30,399 nucleotides of DNA from Lachnospiraceae bacterium (GCA_017613595.1 JAGADM010000058.1:1-30399); one strand, 5' to 3'. Counted from the stretch's first letter, positions 13,367 to 22,381 are shown. Program-made: numbers and translations. The notes: a model not told the origin generated them from the sequence alone.

Positions 13367-16249
13367 CTACTGTTCCGTAATGGTCCAGAATTTGTTGGTG
13401 TCGATATCGAGCTTGTAAAACAGCCATACCGATTCATAGCCGTCCGCATCGGTATAATAAACGGTCAAATACAGATCATCATCTATGCACTCAACGGGAA
13501 CAACCATACGGATCACATTCAGTCCGTCATAATCGTTCACGTAAGGGTCGCCCGCAAGAAGCGTCGCCGTCGAAATAACATCCGTGTTGAGGCCGGGCAT
13601 TGCAGTGTAGGAATCCACACACATCGTATTCTTCTCGGTCTGATGGAATACCTTCGCGTTCTTGCCGTATCCCTCATTCGAGATTGTCACGCGCGTCTTA
13701 ACGGCGCGGTCCGTATCAACACCGTATGCAAGTGAGATCAGCATGAAGAGATCATCCTTATAGATGCCTTCCTTCAGTTCGTCATCGTAAGCGTAAGGGG
13801 CGGTCACACCGCTCTGATCCTTCTTCTGGATGAATACATACTCATCGGCGTTATTGTCGGCCTTCAGACGGGAATATACCGCCGAGCCGGGGATAAAGTA
13901 TTTTTCGTTATAGGAAATGATATTCCAGTAAACCCACGGGATGACTCCGTTCAGCATGGTCGTGCTGCGGAGAACGGTTTCAAATTCAACATCCTCGTAG
14001 TCAAATGTGTACTTTGCCTTATCGGGAACATACAGCTTGCCGGTTTCCACATTTCTCCAGAGAACCGTGTAGCTGCTGTCGGTCGCATTGTCACCGAGGC
14101 ACAGCGCCGTCTCCTGCTGTGTCAGGCCAGGAAGCGTACCGGTCGTTGCTGCCCCGAGGAAGCTTTCATAATCGTCATCCGTATTGTCATAGAAGCCGGT
14201 CTTGTAAACTTCCGTGCGGCTTCCGTCGGGCTCAACCAGATAGAACGAAGCAAAATATTCTTTTCGAAGAACGATGTGGTATTTTGCAACAACACCGTCA
14301 TTGTCCACATAACCGCCGGCATCCACTCTGACAGGCGTTGTGTCCTTATACCCTAAAGGAGCCTTATAAGAAATATCAAAGAGTCCGTCAGTACCGTAAT
14401 TCTCGCCCGCTAAACCGTAAGCGGATTCGCCCTTCTCGCCGTTCGGAAGCGTCTGCTTACCGAGCACGGGAACCTCAAAGGTATAAACATTCGTATATAC
14501 ATCGTAAATAACGTTCTTGCCGACTTCGCTGTCATACACTTCGACGGTTTCGGCGGTTTCGCCGAGAGGCTTCACGCTGTCGCGATCCTCGGGAGTAACG
14601 GTCGTTCCGTCTTTCAGATTCTCCGTCAGGGAAACGATGAACGTTTCCGCATCGGGTCTTTCCTGCGCCGCGTCCTGCTTATCGTCCCATTTGACGTCTA
14701 CGGTAACTTTCGCAGCCGGGTACATGATGAAGTATGCGTTGGAGCCGTCAAATGTGTAAGTATCCGCCCAGCTGATATCGTCCGTGCGGGTCATTTTAGC
14801 GTAATTGCCGTCATCGAGAAGGTCTCTTCCGAACAGCGAGCCGAACCATATTTTACCGTCTTCGTAAACTTCAAACCGGAGATTACAGTTCTTACTGATC
14901 AGGTCAGCGTAGTAGCCCATACCGTTGGAATAAAGCGCCTGCTTCACCGCATCAAGGCTTTCATCCGATCCGTCGAACGGAGTAAGCGTCTGTCCCGCGC
15001 TGTAGCCTGTGGAACCCTCTCCCTCACCGGGCATCGGAGGATTTTCCTGTCCGATGAAAAGCTGATATACGGCAGCCGGAAGTTCCTTCAGCGTTCCGTC
15101 CGTATCGTAGTACATATAGTGCGCGGTATAATACTCGGCAGGGTCTTCCGTAACAAGATTACCAGGAAGGTTAAATCCAAAACGGCCCATCTGCGCCATA
15201 ATATCGATATTACGGGCAATGATCTGCGCCGCATGGTGACAGCCGCTCGCGTGGTCGATCACATCGGCAACAGGCGCCAGAATACATCCGCGCGCGCCGA
15301 CATAGAGGTCGATCTGCTCAGCCTGATAGAAATTGAACAATACTCTGGCGTTGTCCGAATCGCTCTGTGCAACCTGCCGGGGTCCCATGTAGAAGGAGTC
15401 CGAATGCTGTCCCTTGATTTCGATGTTCTTTCCTTCTACGCTGATGATTGCATAGCCATCGTGCGGAAGTCCGTCAATCTGAATTCCTCTGTTACAAGCC
15501 GTATCCCATTCTTCTTTTGTGAGATGGAAATAATACACTGACGTTTCCGTTCCCGGCGTAGGTTTCGCACGCAGTTTAACCCGATCGGGACCTTCCAAAT
15601 CAACCTCACCGTTCGACACGGTATTGGCAAGTCTGCGGCTCTTCTCGCGAAGGATATCCATCTCCTGCTCAAAGTTAATCAAGGAATTAACCGGAACCTT
15701 CACAAGTCTATCGTTCATTTTGTTATAGTAATCATCTGCTCCCGAAACACCCTCCGGCAAAGCACGAATGTTCTCCACCTCATCCGAAACCACGAAGGTA
15801 TGATGCACATATTCAGTCTCTTTATAGTTCGGCTCGACAAACCCGAACGTCTTGGAAACAGCGTTATTACAGATAATGGCTGCCGCGCCCTGAACCGCTT
15901 CGATTGTTCCCTGATCAGCTGCCATATGCGTGAGGAGTCCCGCAACCGGATATCCCCATGAACCGTCCGGCCATGATTCTACACTGAACTCGTCAGCGGC
16001 AATACGGCCCTCACAGTCAGCGTAACCTCCCTCATGACCGGGATGAAACTCCACATCCATTCCGAACAAAGCAAAATGGGCCGCGATTCCAAGATAATAA
16101 TCCGTGGTATCACCGCCGTACAGAAGTGTGTCACTTTCCTCCCGGCTCAATTCTGCCTTTGCCGACAATCCGCCCGGCAATACGGCAGATAAAGCCATTG
16201 CAGCCGCCAGAAATACGGAGACTACACGTTTCGAAAAAGCTTTTTTCAT
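13367..16249 (-). CDS. Secreted choice-of-anchor A protein, paralogue 1
   Basis: A 960-residue secreted protein. A signal peptide ends near LSAKA (residue ~32). Residues ~45-365 match the choice-of-anchor A domain: YYLGIAAHFALFGM, then EGRIAADEFSVE, NARVLFNFYQAEQIDLYVGARGCILAPVADV and HHAAQIIARNIDI. From about residue 514 a Cna_B-like beta-sandwich starts (VDVKWDDKQ then RPDAETFIVSLTE). The rest is beta-rich and not assigned. No LPXTG motif, C-terminal membrane helix or S-layer domain is visible, so how it stays on the cell is open. I chose ATG 16249 (GGAGGAGGG about nine bases upstream), not a start 13 codons earlier that would add residues before the signal peptide. It is the first gene of a two-gene unit with its own promoter and terminator and is paralogous to 16718-19531. 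Confidence 0.88.
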   Translation of the reverse strand: MKKAFSKRVVSVFLAAAMALSAVLPGGLSAKAELSREESDTLLYGGDTTDYYLGIAAHFALFGMDVEFHPGHEGGYADCEGRIAADEFSVESWPDGSWGYPVAGLLTHMAADQGTIEAVQGAAAIICNNAVSKTFGFVEPNYKETEYVHHTFVVSDEVENIRALPEGVSGADDYYNKMNDRLVKVPVNSLINFEQEMDILREKSRRLANTVSNGEVDLEGPDRVKLRAKPTPGTETSVYYFHLTKEEWDTACNRGIQIDGLPHDGYAIISVEGKNIEIKGQHSDSFYMGPRQVAQSDSDNARVLFNFYQAEQIDLYVGARGCILAPVADVIDHASGCHHAAQIIARNIDIMAQMGRFGFNLPGNLVTEDPAEYYTAHYMYYDTDGTLKELPAAVYQLFIGQENPPMPGEGEGSTGYSAGQTLTPFDGSDESLDAVKQALYSNGMGYYADLISKNCNLRFEVYEDGKIWFGSLFGRDLLDDGNYAKMTRTDDISWADTYTFDGSNAYFIMYPAAKVTVDVKWDDKQDAAQERPDAETFIVSLTENLKDGTTVTPEDRDSVKPLGETAETVEVYDSEVGKNVIYDVYTNVYTFEVPVLGKQTLPNGEKGESAYGLAGENYGTDGLFDISYKAPLGYKDTTPVRVDAGGYVDNDGVVAKYHIVLRKEYFASFYLVEPDGSRTEVYKTGFYDNTDDDYESFLGAATTGTLPGLTQQETALCLGDNATDSSYTVLWRNVETGKLYVPDKAKYTFDYEDVEFETVLRSTTMLNGVIPWVYWNIISYNEKYFIPGSAVYSRLKADNNADEYVFIQKKDQSGVTAPYAYDDELKEGIYKDDLFMLISLAYGVDTDRAVKTRVTISNEGYGKNAKVFHQTEKNTMCVDSYTAMPGLNTDVISTATLLAGDPYVNDYDGLNVIRMVVPVECIDDDLYLTVYYTDADGYESVWLFYKLDIDTNKFWTITEQ

Positions 16250-16267
16250 ATATATTTGCCCTCCTCC

Positions 16268-16281
16268 GGAGCATCTGCTCC
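16268..16281 (-). other. Short hairpin abutting the RBS of cassette 1
   Basis: GGAGCA/TGCTCC inverted repeat (5-6 bp) directly next to the Shine-Dalgarno GGAGGAGG (16261-16267). One arm itself reads GGAG, so the fold could influence ribosome access or mRNA decay. Confidence 0.45.
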
Positions 16282-16337
16282 TATACACGCGTGCGCGTAA
16301 AATATTACTTTTCTACACGCATAGTATGAATATTGTA

Positions 16338-16366
16338 ATCGTACACTACTTTGCACCAAATGTCAA
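16338..16366 (-). promoter_or_regulatory. Promoter of surface cassette 1
   Basis: TTGACA (16361-16366), 17-base spacer, TACGAT (16338-16343) on the minus strand; TACAAT lies six bases further on as an alternative -10. The gene-free stretch 16250-16552 (303 bases) holds this promoter, the hairpin at 16268-16281 and the terminator at 16484-16518; I see nothing else in it. Confidence 0.65.
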
Positions 16367-16483
16367 CCCTTACGTCAAAAATGCTGCCCGCAAAGATAAG
16401 AAAATGCATGATTTTACTGATTTTATCCGCTGTATTTCAAAAAAGCACAAAAAACCATGTGAAGAACACCCGTTGAAACAGGA

Positions 16484-16518
16484 TAAAAAGAAAACCGGGC
16501 AGCCCGAAGACTGCCCGG
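16484..16518 (-). terminator. Terminator of surface cassette 2
   Basis: CCGGGCAG (16495-16502) pairs with CTGCCCGG (16511-16518), followed on the minus strand by TTTTCTTTTT. It begins 35 bases after the mini-protein stop. Confidence 0.93.
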
Positions 16519-16552
16519 AATGAACTCGATAAATACCTTATCCCTATTCCAA

Positions 16553-16678
16553 TTAAGGCTCTCCCGTAGGATTTTCCGTACCGGTATTATTGCCGGTCCC
16601 GTTCCACGAGTCCGTAATTACATCAACGGATTCAATCGATACAACGCTTAAAACCACATCATCAAACTGCTCTTTCAT
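16553..16678 (-). CDS. Cassette 2 mini-protein, 41 residues, unknown function
   Basis: A 41-codon frame from ATG 16678 to TAA, with AAGGAGGG about five bases upstream, 39 bases after the large gene. The peptide starts MKEQF and continues with a hydrophobic strand and the core VDVITDSWNGTGNN, ending in a Thr/Asn/Glu/Pro-rich tail. It is acidic, cysteine-free and lacks a signal peptide. Compared with the 45-residue peptide of cassette 1, the first residues MKE-x-F, the hydrophobic-acidic spacing, the DVIT-x-S core and the WN-x-TG motif are shared, while the tail differs. Conservation of a frame this short at the same place in two diverged cassettes argues for selection on the protein. Confidence 0.8.
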   Translation of the reverse strand: MKEQFDDVVLSVVSIESVDVITDSWNGTGNNTGTENPTGEP

Positions 16679-16717
16679 AAAACCCTCCTTATACAGTGAT
16701 ATATGTTTCGCTGCCGC

Positions 16718-19531
16718 TTACTTAATCTCCCAGAAAATATTATTTCTGATGTTGAAATGATAGTAGAACCATGCGGACTCATGTCCGTTCTCATCCGTAT
16801 AATATGCAGTCAGGTACAGCGTATCATCAATATACTCTACCGGAACAACCAAGCGGATAATGTCCAGTCCTTCATAATCATTAACATACGGATCCGATGC
16901 AAGCAGTTCCGCCACCGGAACCGATTCGGAAGCCTTACGGCCCGGCATATCAATGAATGAATCCTCACACATGGTGTTGTTCTGTGTCTCGTAGAAGATT
17001 GCCGCGTCGTTTCCGAAACCTTCGTTGGAAATCGTCAGACGGCTGTATGCCGCGCGATCCTTATCCACACCATACGCGATAGCAATCATCATGAACTCAT
17101 CGTCGCTGTAGATACCCTCTTTCAGTTCGTCGTCATAAGCGATAGGCTCCGATACGGCTCTTCTGGTTCCGTCATTCTTCTTCTGAATGAACTGATAATC
17201 ATCCGCATTATGGTCAGCAGTCAGACGGCTGTAAACCGCCGATCCAGGGATCAGGTAATTCTCACGGAAGGAAATGATGTGGCAGTAAATCCACGGGATA
17301 TCTCCCTCGGTGATCGTGGTCAGACGAAGCTGTGTCTCAAACTCTGCGTCTTCATAGTCAAATGTGTACTTGTCCTTACCGGGTGTATAAAGTCTGCCGG
17401 TCTTAACATCATGCCATACGATCGTGTATTCGCTGTTGGTAGCGTCATCACCGAGACAGGTTGCAATTTCGTCATAGCTGAGCTTAGGAAGTCTTCCTGT
17501 TGTCTCGGGTCCAAGATATCCTACATATTCATCAGACTCTTCATTGTAGAAATTCTGCTTGTATACTTCCGTACGGTTTCCGTCGGGATCGATGATATAG
17601 AACGTAGCGATGTACTCTTTGCGAAGTACGATGTGGTACTGTGCCACAACACCGTTTTTAATGCTTCCGTCTGCCGTAACCTTGGTAACGGTAGTATCGT
17701 TGTAACCTGCGGGTACGGTGTAAGTGATGTCGAACAGACCGTTCTCACCGAAGTTCTCAGCAGCCGCGCTGTAGGAAGCGCCGGTTTTAGCCTGCTTGCC
17801 GAGAATCGGAACCTCGTAGGTGTATTTGCTTGTGAACTGATCGTATACTACATTCTTCTTAATGGAGCTGTCGTACTCGGTAACAGCGGCGACCTTCTCG
17901 TTAAGAGGCTGTACGCTGTCGCGCTTCGTTACGGTAGAACCGGCCTTCTCGTTAAGAGCAACACCGAAGCTGTCTGCTGCCGGTCTCTCACCGTTCTTAT
18001 TCTGCTTATCATCCCACTTAACATCCACGGTAACCTTTGCGGTAGGATACAGAATGAAGTATACATTGGAATTTCCGAAGGTGTACTTCGTTGTCCAGTC
18101 GATATCGTTCTTGCGGGTCAGTGCGTCGTATGCGGCGGAATTCGTAAGAGCAGAACCGGACAAAGCGTTCTGCCACTGCTTGCCGTCTTCATAAACCTCA
18201 AACCTGAGGCTGCAGCCGTTCTCGAGAAGTTCTGCGTAGTAAGCCATATCGGAAGCGGCAAATGCAGCCTTGATTGCCTCAAGATTGCTGCCGTTGTTAG
18301 CGGTAACGGAATTGCCCTTCTTGTAACCTGCTACGCCGTTGTTCGGCATCGGAGCCTTGTTCTTGCCGATGAAGAGCTTGTAAACCGCGGAAGGAATCTC
18401 ATGGATCTGTCCGTCGGTACCGTAATACATATAATGAGCGGTGTAGGTAGGCTCCTGATGACACTTCTTGGGAAGCATGAAACCGAAGCGGCCCATTTCA
18501 CCTTTGATATTCAGATTCTTACCGATGATCTGTGCTGCATGGTGGCAGTACTGATTCTTATCGGAAATGCTTGCGTTCGGAGCAAGAATGCATCCGCGTG
18601 CTCCGCCGCAGATCGTAACGGTCTCAGCCTGGAAGAAGTTGAACAGGATTCTTCCGTTCTCGGTTCCGTTCTGTGTAACCTGGTTGCCGCCGAGATAGAG
18701 CATGTCGGTCTGACCGCCGCTTACGGTAATGTTCTTACCTTCCACACTGATAATGGCAAATGCGCCGTTCGGGATGTTCAGCGTAAGTCCGTTGTTCGCG
18801 GTCTTCCACTGAGCTTCCGTCATACGGAAATAGAAAACGTCGTTGTTTCCTTTGCCTTCGAGAACGATGCGGCCGTTGCTGCTCTTTACGGTACCGTTAG
18901 CGGTCGTTGCTGCAAGCTCGGAGCTCTTCTCACGAAGATTGTTCATCTCGCTTGCGAAGTTGATCAGCGAGTTCGCGGGAACCTTAACGAGTCTCGCGTT
19001 CAGCTGGTTGTAATACTCCTGAGTACCCGATACGCCGTTCGGAAGTGCGCGAAGCGAAGTTACCTGATCGGAAACTACATAAACATTCTTGGAACCCTGC
19101 TCGTTGTATGCGGGATCGATGTATCCGAAAGTCTTGGACGTTGCATTGTTGCAGATAACAGATGCTGCGCCGTTCACTGCCGACTTCGAACTCTTGGCAG
19201 AATCCGTAGAGGACAGAAGGCCTTTAATGGGATAGCCCCAGCGGCCGTTCGACCAGGATTCCACACTGAACTCGTCGGCAGCAATACGTCCGTCACAGTC
19301 GGAGTAATTGCCGTCGTTACCGGAACGAATCGTTACATTCATCCCAAATAACGAAAAATGGGCCGCGATCCCGAGATAGTACTCGGTTGTATCGCCGCCG
19401 TACAGTAATTTACTATAGTCCTGTCCTGTGGTCTCAGCGGATGCTGAGTTTCCGTTGCCTAAAACGGAAGATAACACGATTACTGCCATCATAATGGCAG
19501 AAATCACCCTTTTGAAAAACAGCTTTTTCAT
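16718..19531 (-). CDS. Secreted choice-of-anchor A protein, paralogue 2
   Basis: A 937-residue paralogue of 13367-16249 with the same domain order. A signal peptide ends near NSASA (residue ~32). The choice-of-anchor A domain spans ~45-355 (YYLGIAAHFSLFGM, DGRIAADEFSVE, NGRILFNFFQAETVTICGG, GCILAPNASI, CHHAAQIIGKNLNI). A linker region with YTAHYMYYGTDG follows. A Cna_B-like segment starts near residue 500 (VDVKWDDKQNKNGERP), and a beta-rich C-terminal half ends in FWEIK. No sortase motif, membrane helix or cell-wall repeat is visible. ATG 19531 is behind AGGAGGGG. It has a strong TTGACA/TATATT promoter and forms a two-gene unit with the mini-protein at 16553. The protein is richer in Asn, Lys and Ser than paralogue 1. 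A surface or adhesive role is an inference from the domains. Confidence 0.88.
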   Translation of the reverse strand: MKKLFFKRVISAIMMAVIVLSSVLGNGNSASAETTGQDYSKLLYGGDTTEYYLGIAAHFSLFGMNVTIRSGNDGNYSDCDGRIAADEFSVESWSNGRWGYPIKGLLSSTDSAKSSKSAVNGAASVICNNATSKTFGYIDPAYNEQGSKNVYVVSDQVTSLRALPNGVSGTQEYYNQLNARLVKVPANSLINFASEMNNLREKSSELAATTANGTVKSSNGRIVLEGKGNNDVFYFRMTEAQWKTANNGLTLNIPNGAFAIISVEGKNITVSGGQTDMLYLGGNQVTQNGTENGRILFNFFQAETVTICGGARGCILAPNASISDKNQYCHHAAQIIGKNLNIKGEMGRFGFMLPKKCHQEPTYTAHYMYYGTDGQIHEIPSAVYKLFIGKNKAPMPNNGVAGYKKGNSVTANNGSNLEAIKAAFAASDMAYYAELLENGCSLRFEVYEDGKQWQNALSGSALTNSAAYDALTRKNDIDWTTKYTFGNSNVYFILYPTAKVTVDVKWDDKQNKNGERPAADSFGVALNEKAGSTVTKRDSVQPLNEKVAAVTEYDSSIKKNVVYDQFTSKYTYEVPILGKQAKTGASYSAAAENFGENGLFDITYTVPAGYNDTTVTKVTADGSIKNGVVAQYHIVLRKEYIATFYIIDPDGNRTEVYKQNFYNEESDEYVGYLGPETTGRLPKLSYDEIATCLGDDATNSEYTIVWHDVKTGRLYTPGKDKYTFDYEDAEFETQLRLTTITEGDIPWIYCHIISFRENYLIPGSAVYSRLTADHNADDYQFIQKKNDGTRRAVSEPIAYDDELKEGIYSDDEFMMIAIAYGVDKDRAAYSRLTISNEGFGNDAAIFYETQNNTMCEDSFIDMPGRKASESVPVAELLASDPYVNDYEGLDIIRLVVPVEYIDDTLYLTAYYTDENGHESAWFYYHFNIRNNIFWEIK

Positions 19532-19544
19532 ATAATACCCCTCC

Positions 19545-19561
19545 TGGGCCCCTCTGGCCCA
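19545..19561 (-). other. Short hairpin abutting the RBS of cassette 2
   Basis: TGGGCC (19545-19550) pairs with GGCCCA (19556-19561) around five bases, touching the Shine-Dalgarno sequence at 19540-19544. The position is the same as in cassette 1, but the sequence differs. Confidence 0.5.
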
Positions 19562-19631
19562 AACTACGCGCTCCTCTTAGTAGCCGATTGCTATTTTCAT
19601 AACGCATAGAATTTCATGCACAAACAATGAT

Positions 19632-19660
19632 AATATACGACAACTACCAAGGATTGTCAA
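19632..19660 (-). promoter_or_regulatory. Strong promoter of surface cassette 2
   Basis: TTGACA (19655-19660), exactly 17 bases, TATATT (19632-19637) on the minus strand. The leader to ATG 19531 is about 95 bases. Confidence 0.85.
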
Positions 19661-19702
19661 CCCCTTAATAATCCATTGTATAAGAAAACACATTTTTTCA
19701 AA

Positions 19703-19738
19703 CGAAAAATGAGGAAATGCTAAAAAAACACTTCCTCA
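19703..19738 (-). terminator. Terminator of the BspA-like gene
   Basis: TGAGGAAGTG and CATTTCCTCA (19729-19738 with 19710-19719, one G-T pair) form a 10-bp stem with a T-rich loop, followed by TTTTTCG on the minus strand. Confidence 0.8.
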
Positions 19739-19795
19739 CCCTTCGTTAAACCCCTGAAAACACTGCATTTTCGTATTATTGTGTTTTTTTCTCCG

Positions 19796-22381
19796 TCAGT
19801 TAAGATATGCCATCACGGAATCACCGAATCCGACAAGCGCCTTCGTCAAAGCAGCCGAACCGAGGCTTCTTTCCGCCGCGAGAGCCGCATAGATTTCCAT
19901 GCTGATTGTCATGCCGCCGCTCACATTTGCCCCGTTTTTCTTGATTATTATACTCACCGGAGTCCTTGCTTCTTTCGGATTTATTCCGGTTACAGGAATA
20001 CGGTAAGCATTGGTTCCGGTCTGCTCCCAAGCCTCCGCCGGAATGTTGATCACCTGCGAGCCGATCGTGATCTCAGCCGTCTCATACATCGCGGGTTTCG
20101 TGCCGCTCAGATAGATGTTATAAGTGATCATATTCTCTAAGGAAAGAGAGAAGCCGCTCAGGAACCATTCTCCCACCGCTGCCGTCTCTTCCGCATACTG
20201 TGCCGAAGAAACTTTGATGGAACTCTGCTGTGTTCCGTACTGTTGTGTCTCCGATGTGATAAGCGACGCGGCCGATGCCGCTTTATGGTAGCTGAAGTAC
20301 TGCTGGGCTTTGCCGCCGTAGGTCAGCATATCAACGAGAACCTTCTTCAGCTTCGCGTCAGCGGTGCTCGACGCGAGCATTTCCGTCGCGTACTGACCGA
20401 CGCTGTAAGTATCTTCCTTATGTTTATATACCTTACCGCCCTTCGTTCCGGTCAGGGACGCTTTGATCTCGCTTGTCATCTCCTTTGCCGCGATTCCCTC
20501 ATAGCGGAATACGTAGCAGGCAACAGAGTCGATCGTTTCTTCACTGTATTCACGAACAATCGCATTCTCATAGGAAGCAACCGTATTGCCCGAATAATGC
20601 GGTTTCGTAATCGTCAGATAGAAATCCGTGTAGGAATCGCAGACCGACTTCGGAACGGCGTATTTGATGCCGAACGAATCACCGACCACGCAGGCGTGCG
20701 TAACGATTGCGTTGTCAGGCGACGATGTACTGCCCGTCTTAACCGTTACCGTATACTGACAGCTGAGCATGCCGAGTTTCGCGACAACCTCGGCCGTGCC
20801 GGCCTTGATTGCATAAAGCTGCCCCGCTTCATCGACCGCAACAACCGCCGTATTCTTTGAGACAAATGATACCGTAGACGGATCCACCTCGCAGGCCGCT
20901 GTTCCGTTTCCAAAACAGAGTACGGTCGAACAGGGCATTCCCGCTGTGCTGTCCGGCTCGGTTGTGTGAATCAGCTGCGCGTTCGGAACAAGGTCCTTAG
21001 CGTATGTAATCGGAACAGTCTTAGCGGCTGTTCCGCTCTTATAAGATGTTTCGGTACCTGCTGAGCCCTGTGTCTCCACTACGCAATAGTAACGTCCGGC
21101 CGTCTCAACGACGCCGATGCCGATGCCTTTGGCTCTTGAAATGGTTGTTTTGTTGGCATTTGTAAACGCGTCATAAAGGTTCTGCGCGGTTACACTGTCC
21201 AATGCTACGACAGCCACGCACTCTGCCGAAGAAGAGAATTTCGTTCCGTTCGGGCGGATACGGCTTGTTCCGTCCGAGTATACGGCACACTCCGCCGCAC
21301 GGAGCATTGCCGAGTCGCAGAGCGTTGTATTCAGTTTCACCTGTGATGCTCTGTTCGCGTTGATTACCTGCAGCAGCTGGTTCGCAAGATCATACTGCTC
21401 CGTAACCTTGATGGTGACATCCTCAAAGATACGGTAGTAGCTGCCGCTCAGAATAAAATGCGACGGAATGAGGTTGGCTGAAGGAAAAGCGTCCTTAGCG
21501 ATAACAAGAACGCTGTCCGCCATATCCACGCTTGTCAGCTTGGTGCAGCCGTAGAATGCCTTGGAGTCAATGGAAACCACAGTATCCGGAATCACAACTT
21601 TTGTAATATTCTTGTTTTCAAAGCAGGCATAAAACGCAATGCTTGTTACACCGGAAGGAATCGTAAGCGTTCCGGATTTCTTCCCGGGAACTGCGATCAG
21701 TTTCTTTCCGTCTTTCGAATATAATATACCGCTTGCGGATTTGAATACCTTCTGCCCGGATGCGCATCGGATTGCTGTCAGATCGCTGCATCCCGCGAAA
21801 GAATACCCGGTTAACAGAGACGCATCCGTGATAGATGCGGGAACCGTAAATTCACGAAGTCCCGACCCGGAGAAAGCGCACAATTCGATATCTTTTACCG
21901 AATTGCAGGTAACGTTTTCCAGCGACAGACATCCCTGAAATGCGTATGCTTCAATTATCTCCGCCTCGCGGCAGTCAACGGATGCCAACAGAGTACATCC
22001 GGCGAAGCCTCTTCTCGGAATCGCATAAAGGGAATCCGGAAGCGTAACATCTGCCAATCCCTGCATTCCCGTAAAACACTCTTCGGGAAGCGTTTCGATA
22101 TCCTCTTCCACGACTGCCTTAACAATACTCGTGCGATACAGCCGGCCTTTGTCGTAATTGTCTCCCGTGATCCACGGCTTCTCATCTACCACTCCGCTTC
22201 CGCTGATCGTCAGTGTGTAGTTGCCGGGTGTTCCCGAAACGGTATACGTCGCGTCATCACCGCACTCGCCCTCTTCCACTACGGTTTCCTGGGATGAAGC
22301 CTCACCTTTTCCGCAAAGGGCGATTGACCATACGGCAATCATCAGCAACGCGAAAAGTATTCTTTCTGCACCTTTTTTCAT
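19796..22381 (-). CDS. Secreted BspA-like LRR protein with degenerate CAP and Ig-like domains
   Basis: An 861-residue exported protein. A signal peptide occupies about residues 1-28. Residues ~85-300 are LRR_5/BspA-type leucine-rich repeats (LPEECFTGMQGLADVTLPDSL and IDSKAFYGCTKLTSVDM are typical units). Residues ~330-440 look like a CAP/SCP domain (LLQVINANRASQVKL at its start, GIGIGVVETAGRYYCVV at its end). Both usual CAP histidines are missing, so it is probably inactive. Residues ~500-547 fit a Big_2-type Ig fold (TAVVAVDEAGQLYAIKAGTAEV). The C-terminal ~300 residues are not assigned. No sortase motif is visible. ATG 22381 follows AAGAGGAT. It is a single-gene unit next to the choice-of-anchor A cassettes, suggesting a surface-protein block; binding to host or food polymers is only inferred. 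Confidence 0.85.
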   Translation of the reverse strand: MKKGAERILFALLMIAVWSIALCGKGEASSQETVVEEGECGDDATYTVSGTPGNYTLTISGSGVVDEKPWITGDNYDKGRLYRTSIVKAVVEEDIETLPEECFTGMQGLADVTLPDSLYAIPRRGFAGCTLLASVDCREAEIIEAYAFQGCLSLENVTCNSVKDIELCAFSGSGLREFTVPASITDASLLTGYSFAGCSDLTAIRCASGQKVFKSASGILYSKDGKKLIAVPGKKSGTLTIPSGVTSIAFYACFENKNITKVVIPDTVVSIDSKAFYGCTKLTSVDMADSVLVIAKDAFPSANLIPSHFILSGSYYRIFEDVTIKVTEQYDLANQLLQVINANRASQVKLNTTLCDSAMLRAAECAVYSDGTSRIRPNGTKFSSSAECVAVVALDSVTAQNLYDAFTNANKTTISRAKGIGIGVVETAGRYYCVVETQGSAGTETSYKSGTAAKTVPITYAKDLVPNAQLIHTTEPDSTAGMPCSTVLCFGNGTAACEVDPSTVSFVSKNTAVVAVDEAGQLYAIKAGTAEVVAKLGMLSCQYTVTVKTGSTSSPDNAIVTHACVVGDSFGIKYAVPKSVCDSYTDFYLTITKPHYSGNTVASYENAIVREYSEETIDSVACYVFRYEGIAAKEMTSEIKASLTGTKGGKVYKHKEDTYSVGQYATEMLASSTADAKLKKVLVDMLTYGGKAQQYFSYHKAASAASLITSETQQYGTQQSSIKVSSAQYAEETAAVGEWFLSGFSLSLENMITYNIYLSGTKPAMYETAEITIGSQVINIPAEAWEQTGTNAYRIPVTGINPKEARTPVSIIIKKNGANVSGGMTISMEIYAALAAERSLGSAALTKALVGFGDSVMAYLN

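Larger units (their letters stand above)
13130..19660 (-). repeat. Tandem duplication of a two-gene surface cassette
   Basis: Two units lie head to tail: 13130-16366 and 16484-19660. Each has promoter, RBS-proximal hairpin, large choice-of-anchor A gene, 30-39 base gap, mini-protein gene and terminator, in the same order. The large proteins are collinear over their whole length and clearly paralogous; the mini-proteins share their N-terminus and core. The DNA has diverged enough that no long identical stretch is obvious, so the duplication is not recent. Confidence 0.85.

Noticed and set aside
13336..13367. Mini-protein as a frameshifted C-terminus of the large protein
   Set aside because: A stop codon, a 30-39 base gap and a separate RBS lie between them in both cassettes, and the mini-proteins have their own ATG.
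17210..19351. A very long open frame on the plus strand opposite the second choice-of-anchor A gene
   Set aside because: No RBS, and the translation has no recognisable domain. The minus strand frame has a signal peptide, family motifs, promoter and terminator. The open plus frame follows from the codon bias of the minus gene.
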